A stretch of DNA of 64,000 nt, from NCBI GenBank assembly GCA_035528035.1, contig DATKZI010000026.1, forward strand, positions 124,001-188,000, given 5' to 3'. Of this stretch, positions 15,684 to 25,214 are shown piece after piece. Source of the DNA: JABLTI01 sp035528035. Its GTDB lineage: Archaea; Asgardarchaeota; Heimdallarchaeia; JABLTI01. A model generated the notes under the pieces. It was not told where the DNA came from and ran no database searches. It was given only the letters and a program-made list of their open reading frames with translations. Each line of letters opens with the position of its first letter. The stretch's first letter is position 1. The translations under genes were made by a program, and so were the position numbers.

Positions 15684-16106
15684 ATGGACGAGGAATTAAA
15701 AAGCACTAATATTATGCTTGATTCAACTGTTTTAGTACTTAATTCAGGGGAATTACTTTGGTCCCCTAATCGAGGTCATCAAGAAAAGTGGGATGAGGAT
15801 GTTCTTTTCGCTGGTTTAATGATAGCTCTCAATCAAATGCATTATTCTCTCTATAAAGATGATATTTATGCTATTCAAAGTAAAAAGCAATCTTCACTTA
15901 TTGTTATGTATACTAATCCCAAAAACAATTGGCATCTCATCGCTCGTAGTAGATATACAGAGAAATCAGTTATTTTTGATTTAGTAGAAGAATTAGGTGA
16001 TACATTAACAATCGGACTAGGAACCAATTTATCCCAAGATTCAGCAAATCTGGATATGATCGATTATGTGGTGGATAATGTTATTAGTTCATTTTCAGGT
16101 TTATAA
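15684..16106 (+). CDS. Longin-like domain protein
   Basis: The whole chain fits the longin order beta-beta-alpha-beta-beta-beta-alpha-alpha: strands TVLVLNS and ELLWSP; helix DVLFAGLMIALNQMHYSLYK; strands IYAIQSK, SSLIVMYTNP and HLIARSRY; helices IFDLVEELGDTL and MIDYVVDNVISSF. Longin and roadblock domains in Asgard archaea are linked to small GTPases and trafficking-like functions; in eukaryotes longins occur in SNAREs and adaptor subunits. The call rests on predicted secondary structure, not on close identity. Several start codons are close together (TTG 15672, ATG 15675, ATG 15684); GGTTGATGA supports 15684. Confidence 0.55.
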   Translation: MDEELKSTNIMLDSTVLVLNSGELLWSPNRGHQEKWDEDVLFAGLMIALNQMHYSLYKDDIYAIQSKKQSSLIVMYTNPKNNWHLIARSRYTEKSVIFDLVEELGDTLTIGLGTNLSQDSANLDMIDYVVDNVISSFSGL

Positions 16107-16257
16107 ATTAGAATATTTTTCATAATTATTCGTATTAATTTTCCAAAGATTTACACTTATGTCAATAACCAAATAATTTTAAATCAAATCTTAGGTGATA
16201 ATACTAGACAATTGCATTTTTCATTTAATTGATGAATGTAATGGAGGTTTCAGAAAA

Positions 16258-16845
16258 ATGTCTGAAGAAGAACCACCAAAAATACCCATAGTAGAAGAAT
16301 CTGAAAATAACAATGCTGAAATGGAATCTCTTAAGAAGAGCACAGATGAAAAAGTTGAAGAAATATCCCAGCTAAAGGAAAAGATTACTGCTTTAGAAAC
16401 AGAATCAAAAAGCAAAGATGACGAATTAAGTTCACTTAAAGAAGAAGTTAATACTTTTCAAGCTACTGATTCTGAAAATAAACAAACAATAAAAGATTTA
16501 GAACATCGTCTTTCACAAAAAGAACTTGAAATTACTAGATTAGAAGGTTCTGTTGAAGATTTAGGGATTGCTAAAAAGAAAATTGAAGATCTTCAAAAAG
16601 AATACAAGTTTCTTGAAGAAAGAATGCGAGCATTCCAAAAAATGGCTGAAAATGAACCTCGATTTAAAATTCTTAATGATTTACAAGAATTTGGTGAAAT
16701 GAGATTAAATCAAATATCAATGCAAGCTGGAGTGTCACCTGCTCAAGCAAAGAAATGGCTTGAAGAATTAGAACGCGGTGGTTTAGTCGAAATTCATGGC
16801 GAAGGTCGCGATAGTAATCCATTAGTTTCTTCCAAGAAAAAATAA
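16258..16845 (+). CDS. Coiled-coil protein with a C-terminal winged helix
   Basis: A strong GGAGGT site at 16243-16248 fixes the start at ATG 16258; the frame is open further upstream but lacks support. The acidic N-terminus (about 25 residues) leads into a long heptad-rich coiled coil (about residues 25-130). A winged helix-turn-helix follows at about 137-185, with FKILNDLQEFGEMRLNQISMQAGVSPAQAKKWLEELERGGLVE. The wing helix could bind DNA or, as in ESCRT-II, protein partners. The role is unknown. A clean hairpin terminator follows the stop. Confidence 0.8.
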   Translation: MSEEEPPKIPIVEESENNNAEMESLKKSTDEKVEEISQLKEKITALETESKSKDDELSSLKEEVNTFQATDSENKQTIKDLEHRLSQKELEITRLEGSVEDLGIAKKKIEDLQKEYKFLEERMRAFQKMAENEPRFKILNDLQEFGEMRLNQISMQAGVSPAQAKKWLEELERGGLVEIHGEGRDSNPLVSSKKK

Positions 16846-16856
16846 CATTCATGAAG

Positions 16857-16887
16857 AATATCCAAAGTAATACTTTTGGATATTTTT
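16857..16887 (+). terminator. Hairpin terminator
   Basis: A perfect 10-bp stem AATATCCAAA (16857-16866) / TTTGGATATT (16875-16884) with an 8-nt loop ends in a T run. It starts 12 bases after the stop codon of the coiled-coil/winged-helix gene. Confidence 0.75.
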
Positions 16888-17062
16888 CACTAATTTTTCT
16901 ATTTTTTGTTGTTATTCAATCTCTTTTGAACGTTTAAAAAAGAGGACAAATAAGTTTTAAATGTTTAAACTATATTATAGAATACGTAATAGCAAAAAAA
17001 TTCAGATCTGAAATATGCTAGCTTCCTATTGACCTAGCAAAGCAGAGGTACGTGATTACCTA

Positions 17063-19408
17063 ATGACAAAGCTTATGGTAACAAAAAAGAGATTAATTGC
17101 TAATTCATTTCTTCTTTCAGTTATTTTTATAGCTCAGGTTTTAGGCAATTCAGCATCCAATGGTACCTCCTATACTTATAATTTAGATAATATCTCTGAT
17201 GATGATTTACTTGAACAGATAAAGACTGCTACCAATGAATTGACTTCACTTTTCAATGAAGAATTGGGTATTTTTATTTGGAATGTCCAAAATCCATTAA
17301 ATCTCACTAGATATGGTGAATTAAGTGATTTATCAAATTCTGATGAAGGTCTTGAGAATCTTGATATTCAACAGCTTTTGGATGGTTTAGCTCAGGATAT
17401 TTTAATGCAATATATTATATTGAAAGATAACGTCCAAATTGCCCTTGATTTTGTGGGATCAATTGAAGAAGAAAATCAATTCAATCGTGAATGGATTTTT
17501 ATGACAGAAAAAATCATTTCTTGGTTGTACTACCAAGTAGCTACCAATGATCAATTAATATGCATTTTAAATTCACTTTCTAATAGCAACTCAGGATTTG
17601 AAACTTTTTGGAATGTTTTAATTCGTCCAAAATATAATGAATTTATTGGTAAGCGTATTGCTTTATTACCTGATACATTAGTTTTGGGATCTAAAATTTT
17701 ACGAGCTGTTGAATTTATGCCGTGTTTTTCATTTTTAGAGCAATATTCAATCCTTTTATTATCTGATGTTGTTAGTAGATGGTGGCAAACTATTAATCAA
17801 TATGCTCTTAATGATCCTAAATTTGCTGTAGCAGGAATTGGAGAACCTATAATTCAAGAAGGATCATCTAAGTTCATCAGTTGGCAAGAAATTACTAAAA
17901 TGACTAGAAACGGAACCTTTGCTCCTAAAAATATCTTTACAGATGATTTCATTGACTTTCAAAATAGCATTTATACCTCCCCACAAACAGCCTTCGAATA
18001 TTTAACCTATATACGAAAGGTTTCTGCTGGTGATTCCATTATTTGGGATGAAAATCGTTATATGTTTTATTCAATAACTAATAATGTATTAAAGAATGCT
18101 TTTAATCGAATAACTTCTGACTATGCTAATCATATATCTTGGATAGATGACCAAGTAACATATATTTATGAAGCTGGTTCAGAAATCGGATGGCAACCCA
18201 TAAATGAACGTTTTTCTGGTTATTCTTATGTATGGGATAAGTATTTTGCAGGTAGTCAAGATTCAGAAAATGATTTTCATCAGTATCATTATGATTCATC
18301 ACCTTTGAAAATCATCGATATGAGATCATTTCAAGGAGCAGGTGATATCCGTGGTTTAATGGATATCTATAAAGTACTCTCTCAAGGTTTTGTATATGAT
18401 TCTAATATACAACTTTGTGAAGAAAAAGCTTTGAATATTGTTGAACAAATACTTAAAGCACAAAGAAGTGATGATGGATTTATTTTCAGTCCTTATTTTG
18501 GTACCGCTATTTTGAAGGATAAAATAATTACTCCTTTAATAAATGATGCTGAACTAGTTCTTTCAGATGTTTTACCAGATGGATTAAAGCGATTCACTGG
18601 TTCAATGACAGTTATGTCTTTCTTAATGAAAGTATATGATAATTTCAATAGCATTGGTAATTTTAAAGAGAAAGAGAAAATGGCCCGTCTTAAGAATTTA
18701 AATGATGATATTGAAAATACACTTTTTGATTTAGGCGAACTCCTTTTAGATAATATAAATCCTGATAATTTAGGTATTGCTAAACAATCAATAATTGCTG
18801 CTGTTCTTTTGGATAATAGAACTACCCAATCTTATACTGTGAAAAACATTAAGATTTCAATTAATTTAGATGAATTAATTTTCCCATCAAGTGAATTTCC
18901 AAACTGGATTTTCAATTTTAATGAATTTTCTAATACTGGTCAATCTTATATTTATCAATGGGATTATCTCTATTTGCTAAAAGATCTTTTTATGATAACT
19001 AAAAACGATCAATTTGCTGACCCATTGTTCAAATCTCATGAAGTATTTACTTTAGATTATTTAGATGATAACCAATATCAAATTGCCTCTATATGTGAAG
19101 GAAAGGATGCTATTGTAAGAACTTTCTTCCACGAAGATTTTGTTATCAATAGCATTGTATTACGAGATAATACTGGTTTATTCAGTGACATAATTCCATA
19201 TATGTATCGTTCTGATATCTCTCCTGTGACAAATGCTTTTGCTATGGAAACCCCCCAGAAAATTAATGGTTTAATTTTAAGTATATTGCCATATTTTCTA
19301 GAACCAATATTAAATAATCCAATAAATCAAGTTGTTATTGTTGGTTTTTTGGTGGGAATAATTATGTCAGTAGCGGTTGTATATATTAAAAGACCAAAAC
19401 ATCAATAA
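17063..19408 (+). CDS. Large secreted protein anchored by a C-terminal membrane helix, function unknown
   Basis: The 781-aa chain begins with a signal peptide (KKRLIANSFLLSVIFIAQVLG) and ends with one membrane helix (about residues 756-775) and a short basic tail. It is therefore mostly outside the cell. The ectodomain is rich in helices and in Trp, Tyr and Asp, for example SYVWDKYFAGS and GAGDIRGLMDIYKVLSQGF. It loosely resembles helical-toroid sugar-active proteins, but I find no diagnostic catalytic motif and leave it unassigned. The start at ATG 17063 follows GAGGTACGTGAT. Confidence 0.8.
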   Translation: MTKLMVTKKRLIANSFLLSVIFIAQVLGNSASNGTSYTYNLDNISDDDLLEQIKTATNELTSLFNEELGIFIWNVQNPLNLTRYGELSDLSNSDEGLENLDIQQLLDGLAQDILMQYIILKDNVQIALDFVGSIEEENQFNREWIFMTEKIISWLYYQVATNDQLICILNSLSNSNSGFETFWNVLIRPKYNEFIGKRIALLPDTLVLGSKILRAVEFMPCFSFLEQYSILLLSDVVSRWWQTINQYALNDPKFAVAGIGEPIIQEGSSKFISWQEITKMTRNGTFAPKNIFTDDFIDFQNSIYTSPQTAFEYLTYIRKVSAGDSIIWDENRYMFYSITNNVLKNAFNRITSDYANHISWIDDQVTYIYEAGSEIGWQPINERFSGYSYVWDKYFAGSQDSENDFHQYHYDSSPLKIIDMRSFQGAGDIRGLMDIYKVLSQGFVYDSNIQLCEEKALNIVEQILKAQRSDDGFIFSPYFGTAILKDKIITPLINDAELVLSDVLPDGLKRFTGSMTVMSFLMKVYDNFNSIGNFKEKEKMARLKNLNDDIENTLFDLGELLLDNINPDNLGIAKQSIIAAVLLDNRTTQSYTVKNIKISINLDELIFPSSEFPNWIFNFNEFSNTGQSYIYQWDYLYLLKDLFMITKNDQFADPLFKSHEVFTLDYLDDNQYQIASICEGKDAIVRTFFHEDFVINSIVLRDNTGLFSDIIPYMYRSDISPVTNAFAMETPQKINGLILSILPYFLEPILNNPINQVVIVGFLVGIIMSVAVVYIKRPKHQ

Positions 19409-19525
19409 TTTTTATCCTGAAAATAGTAATTTTATCACTTTTTACATTAGACCGAAAATTTATAAATAATATAAACCAACATAGTTTAGTAATATCTACT
19501 AATTTGCATAAGGAGTAGAAAACAA

Positions 19526-20077
19526 TTGCATTCATTCGAGAATAAAATAAATGAATTTCTCAAAAATATAACTGAGGCTCGTAAAAAATCAGGTGTGGAT
19601 CTATTAAAATTAGACGATAATACACTTGCACTTGTAAGCATGCAATCAATTAAAATTTTAACAGAGACTCAAAGAGAATTAGTCGAATTATTGGTTGATA
19701 GTCCTCGAACTGGTGCAGATTTAGCTAGATTAACAGAAGATTTACCATATTTGACTTCTAAATCCCCACAATTCATATCTAAATATATGAAGGAATTAGT
19801 GAAATGGGGGATTGTAGAACACATAGAAGCTCCATTTGGTCGTTCTAAATTTTATGTATTAAAAGCTAATATTATTGGAAAAGATGAAATTTCCAAAGTT
19901 CAATCTGAAGCAATTCCTAATGTGCTCTTAAACGCGATTGAGAAACGAGGAGTTGTAGGTAATTTAATGTCACTCTCATTTAAGGAAATATTAGATCTAA
20001 TACGAGAGCTTGACGATAATGATAAACAAAAAGTCCTCGACTTCATAATAGAATATTGTCAAGTCGAGGAGGAATAA
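19526..20077 (+). CDS. Winged-helix transcriptional regulator-like protein
   Basis: The segment at about residues 50-115 (ILTETQRELVELLVDSPRTGADLARLTED, then FISKYMKELVKWGIVEH and GRSKFYVLK) is a winged helix of the ArsR/MarR-like type. A helical C-terminal part (about 130-183) may mediate dimerisation or binding to the next gene's product. The start is TTG 19526 after AAGGAG. The stop lies inside the ribosome binding region of the next gene, a membrane protein, so the pair looks like a regulator with a membrane partner. Confidence 0.75.
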   Translation: MHSFENKINEFLKNITEARKKSGVDLLKLDDNTLALVSMQSIKILTETQRELVELLVDSPRTGADLARLTEDLPYLTSKSPQFISKYMKELVKWGIVEHIEAPFGRSKFYVLKANIIGKDEISKVQSEAIPNVLLNAIEKRGVVGNLMSLSFKEILDLIRELDDNDKQKVLDFIIEYCQVEEE

Positions 20078-20874
20078 TTACTCTGAATAATGAAGAACAT
20101 ACATCAGCCAATATACCGGTCTCGGCCAAAGTAGTGAAGGCATCACTAAAATCGATCATCCTAAACGGTGAGAGCAATTTGGATAAATTCGTATCTCACC
20201 GTTTCTTATTTTATTTCGGTTTTTTAACTGGTTGGAATCCTAGTATTTTTTCTTTGGAATTACTGCCAATTTTATATTTCCTAATTTGGGCTATTGTTCT
20301 TTTTGCTATTCGAGTAAATCATTTTGCATATCTATTCCTCTCAGTAGGACTTTTACTTTTGTTATATTTCCTGCTTCTCCATTCAGTTATTTCTTCATGG
20401 GATAGGATAAAACGGTGGTTTATCTTAAGAGCCCGTAAAAGTGGGGGAATACAAAATATGACTTTGCAAGATGTAAAAATGTTACTCATATACACACGCA
20501 AAGTTTTTGGAGTTAAAGCTACTATAGATGCTAAACCTAGAAAAGAATTTAACATAGATAATTTACGAAAGCAACTTGCTGCAAATAAAAAATGGCTATC
20601 TGCGTTAAATATTTCAGTCATTTTAGAATTATTATTAATTTCAGCAGGAGGTGTTTATGGTTTCATAATTAAATTGGATTTATTAAATTGGTTAATTAAT
20701 TGGTGGTATATTATTTTGATTATTTTATTGCCACTCTTCATTCTAATTATTGGTTTATCTATTTCAAAATACAATGTAAGAGAAATGGTTAATACTATCC
20801 CCACTGAACAATTTGATGATGTTTTAATGGTCTTAAATGAGTTCGAAGTCTTTGGTGGACGTATTAAAAGTTAG
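20056..20874 (+). CDS. Four-helix membrane protein paired with a winged-helix protein
   Basis: Two hydrophobic hairpins (about residues 50-115 and 190-240) flank a basic cytoplasmic middle region (GGIQNMTLQDVKMLLIYTRKVFGVKATIDAKP). The C-terminus ends in a short helical domain. No family is recognised. The first in-frame TTG (20056) lies upstream of a strong GAGGAGG site at 20066-20072. That makes an ATT codon at 20077 or CTG at 20083 a better start by position. The stop of the winged-helix gene overlaps this region, which implies coupled translation. Confidence 0.7.
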   Translation: MSSRGGIITLNNEEHTSANIPVSAKVVKASLKSIILNGESNLDKFVSHRFLFYFGFLTGWNPSIFSLELLPILYFLIWAIVLFAIRVNHFAYLFLSVGLLLLLYFLLLHSVISSWDRIKRWFILRARKSGGIQNMTLQDVKMLLIYTRKVFGVKATIDAKPRKEFNIDNLRKQLAANKKWLSALNISVILELLLISAGGVYGFIIKLDLLNWLINWWYIILIILLPLFILIIGLSISKYNVREMVNTIPTEQFDDVLMVLNEFEVFGGRIKS

Positions 20875-20879
20875 CTTCT

Positions 20880-21338
20880 TCACATTTTATCTATTCTTTG
20901 TTTGCGCCATTCAACTAATTTTTCTATAGTTCCTTGCATTTTCCTTTGAGTTAATTCATTAAGCACTTTATTTATTCTTGCTCTGTCTAAGCTATCAAAA
21001 AAATTATTTTCCTTTGGTTTTTGCATAAACTCATAAAGTGGTAGGATTGCCCGTTCATCCCCAAAATTACCTAATGCTATAGCGGAGTTTTTTCGAGTTT
21101 CTTCATCCTTATCATTTATCATAGCTTCATTTAAAGCTTCTTTACAAACGTCACCACCAATTCTTCCCAAAGCTAAAGCAACTCTTCTCCTTACACTCCC
21201 ATGTTTGTCTTTTTTTAATACTTGAATTAAATCATCAATTGCTTTTGGATCTTGTGCTAATGCTAATTCATCAACTGCTTTCTCTCGAGTAGTTTTGTTT
21301 TTTGATTTTAAATCAGCTAATAGTTTATTGATATCCAT
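20880..21338 (-). CDS. HEAT-repeat protein (PBS-lyase type)
   Basis: The 152-aa protein contains at least three helical repeats of about 31 residues: TREKAVDELALAQDPKAIDDLIQVLKKD, SVRRRVALALGRIGGDVCKEALNEAM and TRKNSAIALGNFGDERAILPLYEFM. This is the short HEAT repeat seen in PBS lyases and many scaffold proteins. It probably serves as a protein-protein adaptor. It is transcribed together with the HAD gene 23 bases upstream, so it could be a partner of that enzyme. Confidence 0.82.
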   Translation of the reverse strand: MDINKLLADLKSKNKTTREKAVDELALAQDPKAIDDLIQVLKKDKHGSVRRRVALALGRIGGDVCKEALNEAMINDKDEETRKNSAIALGNFGDERAILPLYEFMQKPKENNFFDSLDRARINKVLNELTQRKMQGTIEKLVEWRKQRIDKM

Positions 21339-21361
21339 TATTTTATCACCAATTTCTAAGG

Positions 21362-22330
21362 TTATGGATCCCCATGAAGTCGGTATAATTCAAATTGATG
21401 CATTAAATTCATAACAACTTGTAATATTTCCCTGGGATCATCAATTATAAAATGAGCATTAAATTCTTCTCTTTTCGAAAATCCCCATGTTACACCTATA
21501 GTGAAAAATCCGATTTTTCTACCTAAATCTAAATCAAATTGTGTATCCCCTATCATTATGCCGTTCTGAATGCCTTTTTCTTGTATAAATTTATTGAATT
21601 TTTCTTCCTTATTTGAATAATCAGTAATAACCTCATGAAAATGAATAGGTATACCAAAATGTTGGAATATTTTCGCTCGTTCTTCTGGATCCTCAATTTC
21701 AGTCTCATGCGTAACAATAGCATATTTAGCTAAGACAATTTTTTCCATCCGTAAAAGAACTTCTGGAATTCCTGGAAAAGCTCGTACACCATTCCAAAAT
21801 TCTTCTTTCCTTATTTCCTCGAATTTCTTCTTTCCACCAAAGAGAAATTTAAATGGATTGAATTTATATTTTCTAATAATCGCGAATTTACTTAATTTTG
21901 GATAATCTTTGTATAATTGTTTTACACTTTCTGGGGTGAATTCTTTACCTAGAAATCTTGTGTATGTTTTGGATAATGCAGTAATAGTGTTTACTAAGGT
22001 TCCTGAATAATCAAAAAATATCCACGGTGTTTCATCTTTTTTCACTGTCTCAATTATAGGTTCAATAGCTATTTGTTCTGGAATATCTTGACTTATTTCC
22101 TTATCAATTTCTTGATCTATTTCATCTTCAATTTCTTCTATAATTTCTGAAGGTTCTTCTATTTCCGCTAATTCAATTTTCTTTTTAATTTCTTCAACTA
22201 TACTACTTGGAATAAGTTCCTCTACTTCCTCCTCCTTCTCCTCCTCTATGTCTTCAATTAATTTATCTTGTTCTTCTTTCTGTTCATCATCTTCAAAAAA
22301 TTCATTTCGTTTTTCTTCCAAATTTTTCAC
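21362..22330 (-). CDS. HAD-superfamily hydrolase with a long acidic N-terminal extension
   Basis: The first ~95 residues are extremely rich in Glu and Ile and look disordered or coiled. The remainder is a HAD phosphatase-type fold. Motif I is FFDYSGTLVNT (about residues 101-111), motif II is AIVTHE, Lys candidates occur around YSNKEEKF, and motif IV is MIGDTQFDLDLG. In motif I the second Asp of DxDxT, the usual acid/base, is Ser. Related changes occur in phosphonatases (DxAGT), so the enzyme may not be a normal phosphatase. The substrate is unknown. It shares an operon with a HEAT-repeat protein. Confidence 0.82.
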   Translation of the reverse strand: MKNLEEKRNEFFEDDEQKEEQDKLIEDIEEEKEEEVEELIPSSIVEEIKKKIELAEIEEPSEIIEEIEDEIDQEIDKEISQDIPEQIAIEPIIETVKKDETPWIFFDYSGTLVNTITALSKTYTRFLGKEFTPESVKQLYKDYPKLSKFAIIRKYKFNPFKFLFGGKKKFEEIRKEEFWNGVRAFPGIPEVLLRMEKIVLAKYAIVTHETEIEDPEERAKIFQHFGIPIHFHEVITDYSNKEEKFNKFIQEKGIQNGIMIGDTQFDLDLGRKIGFFTIGVTWGFSKREEFNAHFIIDDPREILQVVMNLMHQFELYRLHGDP

Positions 22331-22488
22331 CTAAAATAATTCATCAGTTTAATCAATTATTTCTATCATTAGTCAAATAAATTTTAGCTTTAAACGAATA
22401 TAAATTACCAATTCTATATAGCTTATCTTTTTTTTTGTATATTTAAAAAGAAAAAACACCAATTGATTATTCGAGACGTATAAAGAGA

Positions 22489-23838
22489 GTGACTAATTTG
22501 GTTGTAAAGAAAAATACTGAAACAATTATAGATAATTTCATTGAAAAAAACACTAAGAAATATGGCATTCCCAAAATTGCTTTGAAAGCTTTACAAGATT
22601 TTGGAATTTTTGATGCTCGAGTATTAAGTGTTTTAACTGAATCTGAAATAGCTGCTATTCCTAATATTAGTGAAAAGACTGCTGTTTCTTTAGTACGAGC
22701 TGCAGACGATAATTTTAGAGGACCATTATTTCAGAAAGCTGCTGATCAATCGGAACGTTTGCTCAAAAAAAGGAAATATTTTACGACAGGTTCCACTAAT
22801 CTAGATAAATTATTAGGTGGGGGTATGCCCACTAGTGCAATAATCGAAATCAATGGTGAGTATCGAACAGGAAAGACTCAAACTTGTTTGACTTGTTCTG
22901 TAACTGCTCAACTACCCGAAGAAAAAGGTGGATTAGGTCGTCCGGTAATTTATTTTGATACAGAGAATTCATTTCAAGCTGAACATTTACAAGATATTGC
23001 TGAACGATTTGGTTTAAATCGAGAAGAAGTATTAAGTAATCTTTTTGTGGTTCAAGCTGAACAACTTCGGTATCTTAATCAAGCAATAGATCGCTTACCA
23101 GGTTATGTCCAAGCTTTAGATCCTGGCTTAATAATTATTGATTCATTAATGGCTCCATTTAGAGCGGAATTTCATGAATTAAATCTTCTTGCAGTACGCC
23201 AAAAGAAAATAGGTAAATTAATTGGTCTTCTAAAAAGAATTGCAATAGCCTTCAATACTTCAGTTATATTCACAAATCAAGTTATGGCTAATATTGGTAC
23301 TATGGCTGCACAATACAATCCTGTTATAGCAGCTGGTGGGCATGTTCTTGCACATGCCTCTGATATTAGGATCAATATGAGAAAACTAAAAGAGAATATG
23401 AGAAAAGCAAAAATCGAAGATTGTGCTTGGTTGCCTACAGAATCAACTGAATTTTATATCACTCCAAATGGAATTGCTGATGAACCAGAAATTAAAATAA
23501 AAGTAGCTGATGGAGAAGAAATCACAGAGAATGATGAATCTGAAATGGAAGAGGTAATAGATGAACCAAGTCCAATGATGGCTGGAATTGAAGAAGTAAC
23601 AAAATCACAAAGGAAGAATAGTTCATCTCAAACAAAAGAAACTTCCAAAACAGAGGTGAAATTAGATAAATCAGTTGATGAATTTCCAGAAGAAAATATT
23701 AACATTGAACAAGAATTTGAGTTCTTACAAGAAGAGGATCAAGTAGAGTTCGAACAAATAAATGAGGAAAATCAAAAGGAAAAGCCTCCTAAGGTAAAGG
23801 AAAAATCGACAGCAAAAAAATCAAAGGTGCCTGCTTAG
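22489..23838 (+). CDS. radA: RadA recombinase with an unusual long charged C-terminal tail
   Basis: RadA forms filaments on single-stranded DNA and carries out strand exchange in archaeal recombination. The N-terminal helix-hairpin-helix region (about residues 25-75) includes IPNISEKTAVSLVRAA. The ATPase core follows: Walker A GEYRTGKTQ (about residue 125), VIYFDTENSF, IIIDSLMAPFRAEF (Walker B), and the L1/L2 region with TNQVMANIG. The core ends near residue 345. About 100 further residues are Glu/Lys/Ser-rich and look unstructured, whereas most archaeal RadA proteins stop near the core. The Walker A has Arg-Thr where Gly-Ser is usual. The start is GTG 22489. It stands divergent from the HAD gene. 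Confidence 0.9.
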   Translation: MTNLVVKKNTETIIDNFIEKNTKKYGIPKIALKALQDFGIFDARVLSVLTESEIAAIPNISEKTAVSLVRAADDNFRGPLFQKAADQSERLLKKRKYFTTGSTNLDKLLGGGMPTSAIIEINGEYRTGKTQTCLTCSVTAQLPEEKGGLGRPVIYFDTENSFQAEHLQDIAERFGLNREEVLSNLFVVQAEQLRYLNQAIDRLPGYVQALDPGLIIIDSLMAPFRAEFHELNLLAVRQKKIGKLIGLLKRIAIAFNTSVIFTNQVMANIGTMAAQYNPVIAAGGHVLAHASDIRINMRKLKENMRKAKIEDCAWLPTESTEFYITPNGIADEPEIKIKVADGEEITENDESEMEEVIDEPSPMMAGIEEVTKSQRKNSSSQTKETSKTEVKLDKSVDEFPEENINIEQEFEFLQEEDQVEFEQINEENQKEKPPKVKEKSTAKKSKVPA

Positions 23839-23861
23839 CAAAGCAGAATCCCGCAAGTTCA

Positions 23862-25202
23862 ATGAGAGATTATAATTTGGTTAACAATAAAAACCAATTA
23901 GAAGAGACACCGGAGTCACAATCAACATTGCCTTTCTTAAATAAAAGAAATATCTTATTAATAGCATTGGGTGCATTTATCTGGTCTATATATCTCTCAA
24001 TACAAGGCCAATATTTTAATGACTATTTATTAGATTTATTAAATTACAGCCCGTTGATCGTTTCATTACTTGTAAGTCTTGTTGCCTTAACTGGGGCAAT
24101 AGTTAGTATTTTTACTGGAGCTATAAGTGATAATTTACAAAAAAATTTTGGCAGAAGAAAAATCTTCATTTTAACAGGTGGAACATCATCAGCTATCCTT
24201 CTATTTTTCCTACCATTAAGTAGATCACTACTTTTGATCATTGGAATAAATGTTCTAATGAGCTTATTCAATACTGCTGCATTTATTTGTAATAATTCTT
24301 TAATTCCTGATATAGCATCTGAAGGAAAATTAGGAAAAGCTAATGCATATGCTTCTCTGGGTTCATCCATTGGAACAATTGCTGGTTTTGCTCTTATGCT
24401 TATTTCACCTTCCTCCAATATTTTCTTTGCTACGGGAGCAATTTGTGCCTTTGGTTTTATTGTTGTAGGAATTTTCTTTCAAGAACCAAAACCCAAAATA
24501 GACAGAAAATATTGGTTATTAGAAATCAAAGAAACTTTTCAATTTTCACAAATAAAAAAAGAAAAAAATTATTTCCATTTTCTTGCGAGTCATTTCTTTT
24601 TACATACTGGAATTAATGTGTATATGCCATTCCTTCTAATTTTTCTTACACAAGAAAATAATCCTCTCAGTGGTAAATTGATTGGATTAGGTCTCTCCAT
24701 GCAAAATGGTGAGGTATTACTTTTATTTGCTGTAATGACTGTGATTTCTTTAATCCTTGCTTTACCTATAGGCTATTTTCTTGATAGAACAAATAAACAT
24801 AAATTTCTAATTATCTCTCGTGGAATATTTGCTCTTTCAACTGCTATATTAGCTTTAACGCCAATATTTAGATCAATTAATCCCTTAGTTATAGGTATAA
24901 TATTCATTATTCCATTTAGTATTGCTAACACAGCTGATATAGTATCAAGAGGAGCATACATGCACAGTTTAATCTCTAACGAAAAAAGAGGGCAATTATT
25001 AGGGTTATTATTCTTTATCAAGACCTTAGCTCAAATACCCGGAGTAATTATTGGTGGGTTATTTGCCCATTTCTTCCAAAGTGGATATCAATATGGTTTT
25101 ATAATTGGTTCGATTTTCCTCCTAATTTCCATACCGTTTCTTATAACTTCAGGTTTACCTCTTACCCTTAAAAATAAACAAACAGAAACAGCTGTTACTT
25201 AA
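23862..25202 (+). CDS. MFS transporter
   Basis: This 446-aa integral membrane protein has about 12 hydrophobic segments. The MFS motif A equivalent, GAISDNLQKNFGRRKIF, lies between segments 2 and 3, and a second copy-like loop, GYFLDRTNKHKFLI, lies between segments 8 and 9. Substrate unknown. It belongs to a different branch from the GPH-like carrier at 13613-14941, since the motif lacks DxTRTKxG. It follows radA by 23 bases and is probably read on the same transcript, though no functional link is evident. Confidence 0.85.
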   Translation: MRDYNLVNNKNQLEETPESQSTLPFLNKRNILLIALGAFIWSIYLSIQGQYFNDYLLDLLNYSPLIVSLLVSLVALTGAIVSIFTGAISDNLQKNFGRRKIFILTGGTSSAILLFFLPLSRSLLLIIGINVLMSLFNTAAFICNNSLIPDIASEGKLGKANAYASLGSSIGTIAGFALMLISPSSNIFFATGAICAFGFIVVGIFFQEPKPKIDRKYWLLEIKETFQFSQIKKEKNYFHFLASHFFLHTGINVYMPFLLIFLTQENNPLSGKLIGLGLSMQNGEVLLLFAVMTVISLILALPIGYFLDRTNKHKFLIISRGIFALSTAILALTPIFRSINPLVIGIIFIIPFSIANTADIVSRGAYMHSLISNEKRGQLLGLLFFIKTLAQIPGVIIGGLFAHFFQSGYQYGFIIGSIFLLISIPFLITSGLPLTLKNKQTETAVT

Positions 25203-25214
25203 TGATAAGGTAAT

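Noticed and set aside
16258..16845. Vps25 homologue to complete ESCRT-II
   Set aside because: Only one winged helix is seen after a long coiled coil; Vps25 has two winged helices and no such coil.
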